NCBI GenBank assembly: GCA_902517615.1 | Contig: CABYCY010000002.1 | Coordinates: 1 to 64,000 of the forward strand | Length of the DNA: 64,000 bases | Direction of reading: 5' to 3' | DNA from: an uncultured Pelagibacteraceae bacterium | GTDB lineage: Bacteria > Pseudomonadota > Alphaproteobacteria > Pelagibacterales > Pelagibacteraceae | Shown here: positions 19,331 through 28,087 of the stretch, one piece after another | How positions within the stretch are numbered: the first letter of the stretch is position 1 | Layout of the letters: every line of letters starts with the position of its first letter | The notes under the pieces: model-generated | Databases searched by the model: none | Told to the model about the DNA's origin: nothing | Seen by the model: only the letters and a program-made list of their open reading frames with translations | Made by a program: the position numbers and the translations under genes

Positions 19331-19405
19331 TTTATGATTTCAATACAAATATTTATAATTAGTAAAACACTTGAGTAAATCTTTTTATTTAGTATCAATG
19401 AATAT

Positions 19406-20098
19406 ATGAACAAAAAATTGTCCATTCTGATACCGGTTTACAATGAGGAAAGCACTATACTCACTATTTTAAAAAGAATAAATGAATGCAGAATTAATGA
19501 TTTTGATTTTGAGATTATTATTGTAAATGACGGATCTACAGATAATACCTTAAAAATAATAAAAGAAAATATCAACTTATTTGATCAACTCGTTAATCTG
19601 GATAAAAATAGAGGTAAAGGATTTGCTGTTAAAAATGGTCTTAAAGTTGCAACAGGTGATTATATAATATTTCAAGATGCCGACTTAGAATATGATCCAA
19701 AGGATTTTATAAAATTTACAAGTTTAATTAACAAATTTTCAGCAGATGTTATCATAGGTTCAAGATTTAATTATAGTGATTATACTCGTTCACATAACAT
19801 AGCTAACAAGTTTGGAAATCATATTTTAACTTTATTTTTTAATCTTTTATATAACACAACTTTTACAGATATTTATTCATGCTACCTAGCTTTTAGAAAA
19901 GATATTTTAAATATTGATGAATTAAAGACTGATGGTTTTGAGCAACATGCAGAAATTTTATGTAAGCTTGTTAAAAAAGGAGATAAATTCTATGAGGTGC
20001 CAATTAATTATAATGGCAGATCAACTCAGGAAGGAAAAAAAATAAAATTTTATCATTTCTTTAGTGTTATTTATAGAATATTTATTGAAAGATTTTAA
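19406..20098 (+). CDS. Family 2 glycosyltransferase (dolichyl-phosphate-sugar synthase type)
   Basis: This 230-residue cytoplasmic GT-A enzyme shows [17 protein letters not shown], the nucleotide-sugar aspartate region [40 protein letters not shown] (D-x-D equivalent), and IIGSRFN. It has no C-terminal membrane domain, as in soluble DPM1-like synthases. The probable reaction is transfer of a sugar from a nucleotide donor to polyprenyl phosphate. It is followed eight bases later by the three-domain fusion gene. Confidence 0.85.
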   Translation: MNKKLSILIPVYNEESTILTILKRINECRINDFDFEIIIVNDGSTDNTLKIIKENINLFDQLVNLDKNRGKGFAVKNGLKVATGDYIIFQDADLEYDPKDFIKFTSLINKFSADVIIGSRFNYSDYTRSHNIANKFGNHILTLFFNLLYNTTFTDIYSCYLAFRKDILNIDELKTDGFEQHAEILCKLVKKGDKFYEVPINYNGRSTQEGKKIKFYHFFSVIYRIFIERF

Positions 20099-20106
20099 GT
20101 TTTCAA

Positions 20107-22647
20107 ATGAAAAAGAAAATAGTTATCACAGGTGGGCTTGGATATATAGGTACAGAATTATGCAAAATATATTCAGGTGAATCTTGGAATAGTGAAATTA
20201 CAGTTATTGATAAAAATTTTTTTTCTGATCGCGTAAATCAACTTACAAATTGGCGAATAAAGTTTATTCAAGGTGACATATTAGATAAAAAATTTATACA
20301 CAATCAAATAAAAGATGCTGATATTATTCATCACTTAGCGGGAATAACTGACGTTGCATACGTAAAAAAAGAAGAAAACAAAGAAAGAGATGATTTAATA
20401 AAAGCAACAGCTATCGAAGGTACTCAAAATGTTCTCAATGCAATGAGAAAAGATGCAAAAATTATCTTTCCATCAACACATGTTATTTTTGAAGGTTTAA
20501 CTAAAACAAAATATAATATTTTAGAAAATGAAAAGCCAAAAACATTTTTAGCTTACTCATCTAGTAAAGTAGTAAATGAAGAACAATTAAAATCCTCAGG
20601 AAAAAATTATGTAATACTAAGGTTAGGATCTGTGTATGGATATTCAGGAGATTCAACTAGAATAAATATAATGCCTAATCTGTTTTCTAAAATTACTTCG
20701 CAGAATGGCAAAATAAAACTTTTTTCAGGAGGAAAACAGATCAAAAGTTTAACTCCCATCATAGATGTTGCCAGATGTTTTAAATTTATGGAGGAAGAAA
20801 ATATTTATAATGAAACTTATAATTTAACTAAAGAAACAGTGACTGTAAAACAAGTAGCTGAATTATGTAAAAAATTTAATAAAAAATTAAAAATAGAAAA
20901 AACTAATGATGAGATTCCAAATTTAGGATACACATTATCAAATCAAAAACTACTTCAAACTGGATTTAAATTTCTCTACGAACTTGAGGAAAATATTAAA
21001 GAGATGATTTTTAAATGGTCAAAAAAAGAATTGATCGATGATTTAGAATACGTCAAAGATGGAGAAAATCTATATATAGATAATAGAGGAAAAATTAGTA
21101 ATCACGAATTAACAGAGCCTATTAATTTAGTTGGTTTAATAGATTCAAAAAAAGGAACCATGAGAGCCAACCATTACCATCCACAGCAGGAACAAAAATG
21201 TCTTTTTACAAAAGGACAAATTATTGAGGTTTTTCAAGATTTACTTAACCCAAATTCTCCAAAAATTACCCAAGTAGTAAATGAAGGTCAAATATCAGTA
21301 ATTAAACCTAATGTTGCTCATACAATGGTTTTTAGTAAGGATACAACTTTTCTTAATTTAGTTAGAGGAGAAAGAAATCATGAAAATTATGGAATAACAC
21401 ATACTATTAAAAGCAATATTGTAAGCGAGGAAGAAAAAAAACTACTGCTTAGCTGTTATAAATTTGATTGTAGATGTTGCGGTAATACAAACCTCAAAAG
21501 AATCGTTTCTCTTGGATATCAACCTTTAGCAAATAATTTAATAAATAATGTTAAAGATGAGTATGAACTTTACCCATTAGAATTAAACTACTGTCCAATT
21601 TGTCATAATTGTCAACTATCAGTTGCTGTAGATCAAAAAAAAATGTTTTCAAATTATCTATATACATCATCTACATCTAAATCGTTTCGTGAACATTTTA
21701 TCAGTGCAGCAAAAAAATATATTAAAGAATTTAAATTAACTAAAAAATCCCTAATAATAGATGTTGGAAGTAATGACGGTGTAGCTTTAAAACCATTTAA
21801 AAATCTTGGATATAATAATATATTAGGTATTGAGCCTGCAGTTAATTTAGCAAGATTAGCGAATAAAAATAAAATTAAAACATTTAATGGTTTTTTAGAA
21901 AAAACTAACTTAAAAAAATTAAAAAAAAATGCAGATTTAATTCTAGCTTCAAATGTATTTGCTCATTCAGATAAATTAAAAGAAATGGCAGATTGTATGA
22001 TAAAATTACTTAGCAAAAATGGTGTTTTGATTATTGAAATACAGTATTTATTGAATACGCTTAAAGATTTAACTTTTGATAATATTTATCATGAGCATTA
22101 TAATTATTGGTCTCTAACGTCATTATCCAATTTCTTCAAAAAATTTGAAGTAAAATTGTTTAAAGCAGAAAAAATAAATACTCATGGTGGGTCACTTAGA
22201 ATTTATGTAAGTAAAAATAAAAAAATTAAAGTTGATAAAAGTATAAATAAAATAATTAAAGAAGAAGAGATTTTTGGCATAAAAAAATATGATACCTATA
22301 AGAAATTTGGAGAAAAAATTTATAAAATTAAAAAAAATGTAGTCAAAAATATCCAAGAACTTAAAAATAAAAATAAAATACTAATAGGTTATGGGGCTCC
22401 AGCAAAGGCAACTACAGCTTTAAATTTCTTTGGAATTTCTCATGAAATTGATTTCATTGTTGAAGATAATAAGTTAAAGCATAATAAAATTATTCCAGGT
22501 GTAAATATCCCTATTTTTTCAAAGACAAAAATAATTGGCAAAAAAAATCCGATTATTGTAATGGCATGGAATTTTTTTAATGAAATTAAAAAAAATAACA
22601 GTGATATACAAAGTAAATTTATAAATATAAAAGATCTTGAAAAATAG
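20107..22647 (+). CDS. Three-domain fusion: SDR nucleotide-sugar reductase + cupin + SAM C-methyltransferase
   Basis: One continuous 846-codon frame joins three enzymes. Residues 1 to about 305 are an extended SDR (G9-x-x-G12-x-x-G15; Y150-x-x-x-K154). Residues about 315-445 are a cupin with HYHPQQEQKC (H356, H358), as in the C-terminal domain of CapF, whose SDR+cupin order is the same. Residues about 452-846 match sugar C-methyltransferases of the TylC3/NovU type: zinc-binding Cys set C455/C457/C458 with CPICHNC, SAM site IDVGSNDG near 551-558, THGGSLRIY, and the C-terminal GYGAPAKATTALN domain. It probably makes a branched deoxysugar for surface polysaccharide. Fusion of all three is unusual; a sequencing error joining two genes seems unlikely because the linkers stay in frame. 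Confidence 0.85.
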   Translation: MKKKIVITGGLGYIGTELCKIYSGESWNSEITVIDKNFFSDRVNQLTNWRIKFIQGDILDKKFIHNQIKDADIIHHLAGITDVAYVKKEENKERDDLIKATAIEGTQNVLNAMRKDAKIIFPSTHVIFEGLTKTKYNILENEKPKTFLAYSSSKVVNEEQLKSSGKNYVILRLGSVYGYSGDSTRINIMPNLFSKITSQNGKIKLFSGGKQIKSLTPIIDVARCFKFMEEENIYNETYNLTKETVTVKQVAELCKKFNKKLKIEKTNDEIPNLGYTLSNQKLLQTGFKFLYELEENIKEMIFKWSKKELIDDLEYVKDGENLYIDNRGKISNHELTEPINLVGLIDSKKGTMRANHYHPQQEQKCLFTKGQIIEVFQDLLNPNSPKITQVVNEGQISVIKPNVAHTMVFSKDTTFLNLVRGERNHENYGITHTIKSNIVSEEEKKLLLSCYKFDCRCCGNTNLKRIVSLGYQPLANNLINNVKDEYELYPLELNYCPICHNCQLSVAVDQKKMFSNYLYTSSTSKSFREHFISAAKKYIKEFKLTKKSLIIDVGSNDGVALKPFKNLGYNNILGIEPAVNLARLANKNKIKTFNGFLEKTNLKKLKKNADLILASNVFAHSDKLKEMADCMIKLLSKNGVLIIEIQYLLNTLKDLTFDNIYHEHYNYWSLTSLSNFFKKFEVKLFKAEKINTHGGSLRIYVSKNKKIKVDKSINKIIKEEEIFGIKKYDTYKKFGEKIYKIKKNVVKNIQELKNKNKILIGYGAPAKATTALNFFGISHEIDFIVEDNKLKHNKIIPGVNIPIFSKTKIIGKKNPIIVMAWNFFNEIKKNNSDIQSKFINIKDLEK

Positions 22648-22664
22648 AAACAGTCTCTGGTACT

Positions 22665-22733
22665 TTGAATAAAGAAAACGCAAGTAAACTCTGGAAAATT
22701 ATTCAGGAAGCTGGCGATTATTTACTAAGCTAA
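22665..22733 (+). pseudogene. Truncated 5' end of the 75-codon gene (left attachment-site copy)
   Basis: From a TTG at 22665 the reading matches the first 20 codons of the intact gene at 30528 (start followed by NKENASKLW), then diverges and stops at 22733. A 53-base core (22671-22723) is identical to that at 24654-24706 and differs at two positions from 30534-30586. This is the signature of insertion into the 5' end of a gene, with a replacement 5' end supplied by the insert. The upstream sequence is unlike the other two copies, so this side probably keeps the ancestral upstream region. Confidence 0.85.
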
Positions 22734-23688
22734 TTCTTTTTTTTGAAAATTTATTATAGTTTTCGTTAATCTCAGTTCCAATACCTATCATTCCAAGTTT
22801 TATTGCAGACACCAAAGTTGTTCCGGTGCCTAAAAATGGATCATAAACAATACTACCTTTTTTAATTCCACTTAGTTTAATACATTGCTCAGATAGTTTC
22901 TCTGGGAATGTGGCTGGATGATCTGCTCTACTATTTTTTCTATAATTATGGCCTTTATCTACACCTATCTGTTTTGAAAGTTTGCTTGTTGGGGTATATG
23001 GTATAAACCAAGCATTACCAATACATTTTTTTTTCTCAGGCTCATACGGTATTTCTTTTAAAAGTTGTTTAACCTTATTTTCAAACTCTTTTTTTTGTGT
23101 GCCGGTAGCATTTGCTAGAACATCTTTATAATTTTTAAATTTCATTCGTTTTGCAATTTTCCTTCTAGTTACAGCTCTATGCCTATTCTCGCTATAAAGT
23201 TCTGGATAAATAGGATGGGTTTGATTTCTTTGTCCAATAGCCAATCTGTCTATTGCAACATCACCTTTTTTAGTAAAATGAAAAACGCTTTCTGTAGTTG
23301 CGCTTGTATATCTATTTGATGTTATTGGTTTGTATTGACCATGACCAAAATCATTAACTACAACGTGTTTAACCCATGTAAATTGATTTTGTAAAATAAA
23401 GTATTTCCTAAAAACTTGAGCAACATCCATTGCAACAAAAGGGTCAGAGTTTGAATAACCCATATTCAAAAATAATTGACCTTTGTCTTTTAAGACTTTT
23501 TTGATTGATTTTGCAACTTCTGCTAACCAAACTAAATATACTTTTCTTGGAGCAGAATCATCATAATTTCCATATTTAATATTTAAGTTATATGGAGGAG
23601 AGGTCACAATACAGTCAATGGATTTAGGATTTTGTGCATTCATCCATTTAATACAATCTTCTTTAATTACTTTGTAGTTCTTTTTCAT
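22699..23688 (-). CDS. DNA methyltransferase, beta-class (N4-cytosine or N6-adenine)
   Basis: This 329-residue SAM-dependent DNA methyltransferase has the catalytic motif IV as TSPPYN (residues 29-34) near the N-terminus and the SAM motif DPFLGTGT (about 283-290) near the C-terminus, which is the beta-class order. The S-P-P-Y form is common in N4-cytosine enzymes. Recognition sequence is unknown. The last seven codons and stop lie inside the left attachment-site repeat, so the host site supplies the end of this protein. It overlaps the upstream partner gene by 26 bases. Confidence 0.88.
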   Translation of the reverse strand: MKKNYKVIKEDCIKWMNAQNPKSIDCIVTSPPYNLNIKYGNYDDSAPRKVYLVWLAEVAKSIKKVLKDKGQLFLNMGYSNSDPFVAMDVAQVFRKYFILQNQFTWVKHVVVNDFGHGQYKPITSNRYTSATTESVFHFTKKGDVAIDRLAIGQRNQTHPIYPELYSENRHRAVTRRKIAKRMKFKNYKDVLANATGTQKKEFENKVKQLLKEIPYEPEKKKCIGNAWFIPYTPTSKLSKQIGVDKGHNYRKNSRADHPATFPEKLSEQCIKLSGIKKGSIVYDPFLGTGTTLVSAIKLGMIGIGTEINENYNKFSKKRISLVNNRQLPE

Positions 23689-24544
23689 AATTTTCTAAAA
23701 TTTTTATTATTGAATGTGTGTTTCCAACACTGATTCTATCTTTATGATATCTTACATGTTTTTGTAATATTGGAATATTTCTTTCTCCTTCTTTTCCATC
23801 AGATATACAAAAGAAATTAATATTATCATCATTTGCCTGAGAATATTTTTGGGCTTCTTCAAGCCATCTTTTTGCTTCGTCTAATTGATGCTTTGTTGTT
23901 GCTGTTCCTTGTTCCTTAGAAAATTTCATGAATCCATAAAAAATTATTTTCTGTAGTGGTTTTTTTGCACATATTTTAACATCAACGCTTCTCGCATTTG
24001 GTGAAAATCTTTTGTTAAGTTTTTTTATGTTAACTATATTTTCACCATCTATAACGATTTCCCCCTCTTTTGGATGTATAACATCCCAATACTTGTTATT
24101 CAATTTTTCTTCCAACATCATTAATTGATTTTTTTGATGCATACTTTGTCTTGTTGGTTGACGACAAAATTCAAGTTGTATTGCTTCTGGACTATGAATT
24201 AGTAATTTAGCAAAATGTTTTAAATGATTTAATCTAAGATCTTCTCTTTCTTTTAAATTAAACAATTCAGATCTCATATCCCATATTTTTTCTCCTAATG
24301 TTGATATTCGCTCTTCAAAAAATTGTTTTGGGTTTTTTTTGTAGGGTAGGCTCTTTATATTTTTATTTACTTTCTCTACATTTACATATTTTATTTTATA
24401 ATTATAAGATTTATTTAAAGATATTGAAAAATCTTTCTCGTTATCTTCTAATGAAGCTAAAAATTTCCATGCCTCCAAATCTTCTATAAGATTTTGTTTT
24501 CTTTTTTTATTATTCGAGTCAAAATGTATTTTTTTTGGGTCCAT
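23663..24544 (-). CDS. Putative type II restriction endonuclease partner
   Basis: This protein of about 293 residues is not recognised from a named family. It is coupled by a 26-base overlap to the DNA methyltransferase. The second half has a basic stretch and a D-x-K pattern (RSVDVKICAKK) preceded by acidic/hydrophobic strands (EIVIDGENIV), which could be a PD-(D/E)xK nuclease core, but the assignment is weak. The start is set at the ATG (24542-24544); the frame is open to a TTG at 24565. Function as the cognate endonuclease is inferred from gene order. A modification-dependent regulator is an alternative. Confidence 0.55.
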   Translation of the reverse strand: MDPKKIHFDSNNKKRKQNLIEDLEAWKFLASLEDNEKDFSISLNKSYNYKIKYVNVEKVNKNIKSLPYKKNPKQFFEERISTLGEKIWDMRSELFNLKEREDLRLNHLKHFAKLLIHSPEAIQLEFCRQPTRQSMHQKNQLMMLEEKLNNKYWDVIHPKEGEIVIDGENIVNIKKLNKRFSPNARSVDVKICAKKPLQKIIFYGFMKFSKEQGTATTKHQLDEAKRWLEEAQKYSQANDDNINFFCISDGKEGERNIPILQKHVRYHKDRISVGNTHSIIKILENYEKELQSN

Positions 24545-24597
24545 ATAGAACGAATCTGAGATCAATTATATTGAATATCTACATAATTTATAGAATA

Positions 24598-24634
24598 ACT
24601 ATGCCATAGACTAGGCCATTTAGAGATAAAACAA
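24598..24634 (+). repeat. 37-bp island repeat, copy 1
   Basis: The site has the form ACTAT-N7-ACTAG-N6-TAGAGATAAAACAA, with the two pentamers 12 bases apart. It ends 13 bases before the start of the truncated gene copy at 24648, exactly the spacing of copy 5 to the intact gene at 30528. Five copies occur in the window, all in this island and all in the same orientation. Confidence 0.8.
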
Positions 24635-24647
24635 GGATTGAAGTAGT

Positions 24648-24716
24648 ATGAACAAAGAAAACGCAAGTAAACTCTGGAAAATTATTCAGGAAGCTGGCGA
24701 TTATTTGGGGTGCTAG
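24648..24716 (+). pseudogene. Truncated 5' end of the 75-codon gene (middle attachment-site copy)
   Basis: From the ATG at 24648, 20 codons match the intact gene at 30528, then the frame ends at a TAG at 24716. The match breaks just after GATTATTTGG. Upstream it also matches the region before 30528, including the 37-bp repeat, so this copy looks like the right end of the first insert and the target of the second. The three copies have three different start codons: TTG, ATG and GTG. Confidence 0.85.
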
Positions 24717-24824
24717 TGGAACAAACTAATCCACATTAAGCTACGCTAAACTACAATACTTATTTGAATAATTAAAAATTAACTTAAAATTATTCATGTA
24801 AAAACTATAAAATTTTATAAATAA
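24717..24824. other. Non-coding left end of the second insert
   Basis: No gene is seen between the truncated copy and repeat copy 2. The left edge has a short inverted repeat (GTGGA at 24716-24720 with TCCAC at 24730-24734) followed by AT-rich sequence. With the stretch 24545-24863 taken as a whole, the only structured elements are repeat copies 1 and 2 and the truncated gene copy. The short hairpin may mark the element end. Confidence 0.4.
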
Positions 24825-24861
24825 ACTAGAAATGAAACTAGAAATATTTTAGATAAATTTA
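24825..24861 (+). repeat. 37-bp island repeat, copy 2
   Basis: This is the variant form ACTAGAAATGAAACTAGAAA followed by TATTTTAGATAAA. The two ACTAG pentamers are again 12 bases apart. It shares its first 25 bases with copy 3. It ends two bases before the ATG at 24864, so it occupies the promoter and ribosome-binding region of that gene. Confidence 0.72.
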
Positions 24862-24863
24862 TA

Positions 24864-26600
24864 ATGAAAAAATTTACAATCTGTATTCTTATAATTTTTT
24901 TAAATTTAAATATTGCAAATAGTAATGAAAGATCAGAAAAAGAAATTAAATTAGGTGTATTTTTAGATGATCTTGATGATATAGGAAGTTTTGAAAAAAT
25001 AGACTTTTCTCCAATAGGGATGTTTCCTGAAGTAGCTTCAGATTTTTATAAAAAGCAAAGAATTGCAAATAAAAAATTTGTGGAAATATTTATAACACAA
25101 AAAGGATTAATGGAAAAATATACAGATAGAGTCATCTTAGGGATGGCATATTTTGAATATTTTTATATGCAACAATTAAAAGAAAACAAAAAATCTCTTG
25201 AAACATTTGAGAGAAAATATCCCAAAGTAAATGCTGCAACTAAAAAAAATTTAAAAAAATTATATGGTTTAAACAAAGCAAAAAAGTCTATGAGAGAAGC
25301 ATTAGGCATGGCATTAAATGATAGTCCTGAAACAGCTATTAAAAGATACTACACATTATATAAACTTTTAAATCAGGCCGAAATTAAAACTATAAAAATT
25401 TCTAAAGAAGAAAAAAAATTAATAAAAACACATAATAAAATCTCCAAAAATATCTCTAAATTAAAATCTCTTATAGAAGATAAAAAAAATGCGAGATTAA
25501 GTGAAAAAAAATTTAACAAGGAATACAATAAAATTTTTAAGGTTTTATCAAAAGATTTTAAAAAAAATAAAGATAATAAAGATTATGAGCTTTTAACTTC
25601 ATTTATCATAGAAATTGAAAAATTAAGAGATAAGAATCTTGAAGCGTTATTAAGTGGATACAAAATTTCAGAATTTGTACTTCAAAATATAAAAAAAGAC
25701 AAAATACCAAAAAAATTTGAACAAGATTTGTCAAATGCTAATTTTGATGACTTTCAACAAGAAGAGTTGGAAATATTAGGAAAAATAACTAAGTCGATGA
25801 AACTTAATAAAAATGTTAAATCAAATGAAATTCAGCTACATATATTAAATTTAGAGAATTCTAATATTCCAGTAAGTAGATTTTTAAATGTGTATAAGGA
25901 CGAGCTTAATGTAAAATTAGATACTATAAACCTTATGGTTGCTTCATCCTCCGAAATGAAAGATTGGAAACTTAGTGATTGGGCCAATGCGTGGAAAAAT
26001 CCTATTCCAAAATCAATCGTTGATGAGTCTGGAATTGAAATAAGTTTGTCTGAAGATGAAATTGAGTCAATAAAAGCACAACTGGCTATGAAAAATTTTA
26101 AGGAACTACTTGATTTAGAAGAGTTTAATAATTTGATTAAAACAAATTCTGATAATTTTTCACAGATTGCAAATGATTTAACTTTAAATACGCAGTCATT
26201 CGAATTTTCTTTTACTCTTGATGATTTTGCTAGATCTTTTGGTGATGCATATGGTTTCGATATTAATAACTATTCTGACTTAACAGATTTAGCAAACGCT
26301 CAACATGGAGCTAACTGGTCTGTAGAAGAATATTCTTCTGTATATCAAGCAAATGTCGATGTTATTAATTCTCTAGCAAAAGGTAATTTTGACTATAATT
26401 TTGCTGGTCAGTTAGGAGCAAGTCTTCAAGATGTGGCGGATACTATTAGAGTTGCAGCTAGCGCAGGAATAACTGTAGATCTAGAGGCAACTGCTCAAGG
26501 TTTAGGTTATAGTAGTTTTGCAGATGCTGTTGCAGACTATAATGCTCAGCATGGAACAAATTATACTGTTGATGAAGCAAAAGAGTCTTTGGGACAATAA
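24864..26600 (+). CDS. Secreted repeat protein of unknown function
   Basis: This 578-residue protein matches no family I recognise. A Sec signal peptide is clear (hydrophobic core ICILIIFLNLNI, cleavage likely after ANS). The middle, about residues 95-330, is Lys/Glu-rich and probably helical or coiled coil. The last 120 residues are different: Ala/Asp/Asn-rich, low in Lys, with two similar units, YSDLTDLANAQHGANWSVEE and YSSFADAVADYNAQHGTNYT. The export signal, large size and island location suggest a surface or secreted accessory factor. It is flanked by repeat copies 2 and 3. Confidence 0.75.
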   Translation: MKKFTICILIIFLNLNIANSNERSEKEIKLGVFLDDLDDIGSFEKIDFSPIGMFPEVASDFYKKQRIANKKFVEIFITQKGLMEKYTDRVILGMAYFEYFYMQQLKENKKSLETFERKYPKVNAATKKNLKKLYGLNKAKKSMREALGMALNDSPETAIKRYYTLYKLLNQAEIKTIKISKEEKKLIKTHNKISKNISKLKSLIEDKKNARLSEKKFNKEYNKIFKVLSKDFKKNKDNKDYELLTSFIIEIEKLRDKNLEALLSGYKISEFVLQNIKKDKIPKKFEQDLSNANFDDFQQEELEILGKITKSMKLNKNVKSNEIQLHILNLENSNIPVSRFLNVYKDELNVKLDTINLMVASSSEMKDWKLSDWANAWKNPIPKSIVDESGIEISLSEDEIESIKAQLAMKNFKELLDLEEFNNLIKTNSDNFSQIANDLTLNTQSFEFSFTLDDFARSFGDAYGFDINNYSDLTDLANAQHGANWSVEEYSSVYQANVDVINSLAKGNFDYNFAGQLGASLQDVADTIRVAASAGITVDLEATAQGLGYSSFADAVADYNAQHGTNYTVDEAKESLGQ

Positions 26601-26625
26601 ATTATATTAAAGGATTTTAAAGGAT

Positions 26626-26662
26626 ACTAGAAATGAAACTAGAAATATTAGAGATAAATCAA
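26626..26662 (+). repeat. 37-bp island repeat, copy 3
   Basis: Two ACTAG pentamers 12 bases apart, both followed by AAAT, lead into TAGAGATAAATCAA. The first 25 bases match copy 2 and the end matches copy 4. It starts 25 bases after the stop of the 578-codon gene and ends 48 bases before the next start, so here it is not at a fixed distance from a start codon. Confidence 0.78.
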
Positions 26663-26710
26663 ATGGTTAATTTAATAGGTTTTTGATAACATTTATAAAA
26701 TTAATATTTT

Positions 26711-27703
26711 ATGGGTCCTAATAAGAAAAAAAAAGTATATCAATTTTTAAAAGGTAAAAAAGAAGTTCATCAAAAGGACTTATGGGACTATTTAGAGAAT
26801 ATTGGCTACAAAGATTTTAAAAATACTTTTAGAGTTTTAAAATACGAAAAAGTTTTTTCGGGTATTAAAATTATTAAAGCTAAAAGTAAACCATATGTCA
26901 ATGCAACTCAAAGAAGAAGAGTTATTCAATTTTTAAAAAACAAAAAAGTAATAGAACAGGATGATATTTGGGATTTTCTAGAAAACCTTGGCTACAAAAA
27001 TTTTAAAAAAACTTTTAGAGTTTTGAAATCTGAAAAATACTTTGATGGTATTACAATTATTCCAACTAAGAAAAAAGGAGTTGAAATTGATTCTTTGAGT
27101 AAAAAATCTATCAAAGAATATTCTAAAATTACACAAGACAGACATGCACATAAAGCAATAAGTTGGTGGCTATTGGGTCATTCAATACCCTATTGGAAAA
27201 AGAAATTAGGAGCTCGTGGGAAATACTCTAAACTTACTCCTGAGATTATGCAAGATCTAGTAATAAAACAAGGTGGTTGTTGTTATTATACAGGATTACC
27301 TCTAAGACCATTTAAAAAAGAAACATATAACGATGAACAACCCTTGTCTCAATTATTGCAGCAAGTTTCGATCGATAAATTAACTCCAAAAAAAGGATAT
27401 GTTAAAGGAAATATTGTTTTAGCAAGTTTTTTTGTAAATAAAATGAAAGGACAATGTACTTTAAGTCAATTTAAAACTTTAATTCTCTTAATATCTAAAC
27501 GTCTAAATTTTAATGAACAGAATCACTTACCAGATAAAGATTTAACAAGAATTATTGATAAAATAAATAAAACATATTTGAAAAGAACAATGAAAAATAT
27601 GAAAAAAATAAAAAAATTACATTCTAAAAATCTTTTAAAAGCAGTTAAAAAATTTCCTGGAAAATTAACTATTGAAAAAGGAAAATTAATTAGAACAAAT
27701 TAA
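26711..27703 (+). CDS. HNH-like nuclease with duplicated N-terminal domain
   Basis: This 330-residue protein has two tandem copies of a 62-residue unit (about residues 7-58 and 69-120; compare QFLKGKKEVHQKDLWDYLEN with QFLKNKKVIEQDDIWDFLEN), probably small helical DNA-binding modules. The central part resembles phage and homing HNH nucleases: GGCCYYTGLPLRP (residues 188-200), SIDKLTPKKGYVKGNIVLAS (about 220-239), then N-K-M-K. The usual His beside the Asp is not in its standard place, so catalytic activity is uncertain. The Lys-rich tail fits DNA binding. It lies between repeat copies 3 and 4. Confidence 0.7.
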   Translation: MGPNKKKKVYQFLKGKKEVHQKDLWDYLENIGYKDFKNTFRVLKYEKVFSGIKIIKAKSKPYVNATQRRRVIQFLKNKKVIEQDDIWDFLENLGYKNFKKTFRVLKSEKYFDGITIIPTKKKGVEIDSLSKKSIKEYSKITQDRHAHKAISWWLLGHSIPYWKKKLGARGKYSKLTPEIMQDLVIKQGGCCYYTGLPLRPFKKETYNDEQPLSQLLQQVSIDKLTPKKGYVKGNIVLASFFVNKMKGQCTLSQFKTLILLISKRLNFNEQNHLPDKDLTRIIDKINKTYLKRTMKNMKKIKKLHSKNLLKAVKKFPGKLTIEKGKLIRTN

Positions 27704-27727
27704 TGTTTAAATATAATAAAAGCATAA

Positions 27728-27764
27728 ACTAGGCACCAGACTAGGCAAATTAGAGATAAATCAA
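27728..27764 (+). repeat. 37-bp island repeat, copy 4
   Basis: This copy matches copy 5 over 34 bases (ACTAGGCACCAGACTAGGCA and onward through TAGAGATAAA). It lies 24 bases after the HNH gene and before the end of an oppositely oriented gene block, so no gene starts just downstream of it. This argues that the repeat is not simply a promoter. Confidence 0.82.
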
Positions 27765-27801
27765 ATGGTCAATTATTAAGCATTTTTCTTATTGTTTGAC
27801 G

Positions 27802-28083
27802 TTAATTTTGTTTTGATGGAATAACTAAATCATTTTTTTTCATAAAATTTTCCGCATCTTCTTTTGTTGGAAAGCTCCAAAGATTAACTACGCGAGGGGG
27901 AATAACATTACGCCACTCCACAACTGACCATACTTCTTTCCATACATTTGAATTTAACTTTCTTTCTTTTGATTTTCCTATTGTATATATAAATTTTCGA
28001 TGATCCTTGTAATTATCGGGATAAGAAGGAAAATCTTTTATAATATTTCCTGTAGGATACTTTTCTTTTTTTTTCTTTTTCAT
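27802..28083 (-). CDS. Small basic protein of unknown function
   Basis: This 93-residue protein begins with a Lys-rich stretch and contains several aromatic residues (KEVWSVVEWRNVIPPRVVNLWSF). The end (SFPTKEDAENFMKKNDLVI) looks like a short alpha/beta element. I do not recognise a family. It is four bases downstream of the GIY-YIG-like gene and probably cotranscribed with it. Confidence 0.55.
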   Translation of the reverse strand: MKKKKKEKYPTGNIIKDFPSYPDNYKDHRKFIYTIGKSKERKLNSNVWKEVWSVVEWRNVIPPRVVNLWSFPTKEDAENFMKKNDLVIPSKQN

Positions 28084-28087
28084 TTAT

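Noticed and set aside
24716..24734. tRNA fragment at the left end of the second insert
   Set aside because: The short GTGGA/TCCAC hairpin has no T-loop or acceptor pattern; the repeated attachment core is protein-coding sequence.
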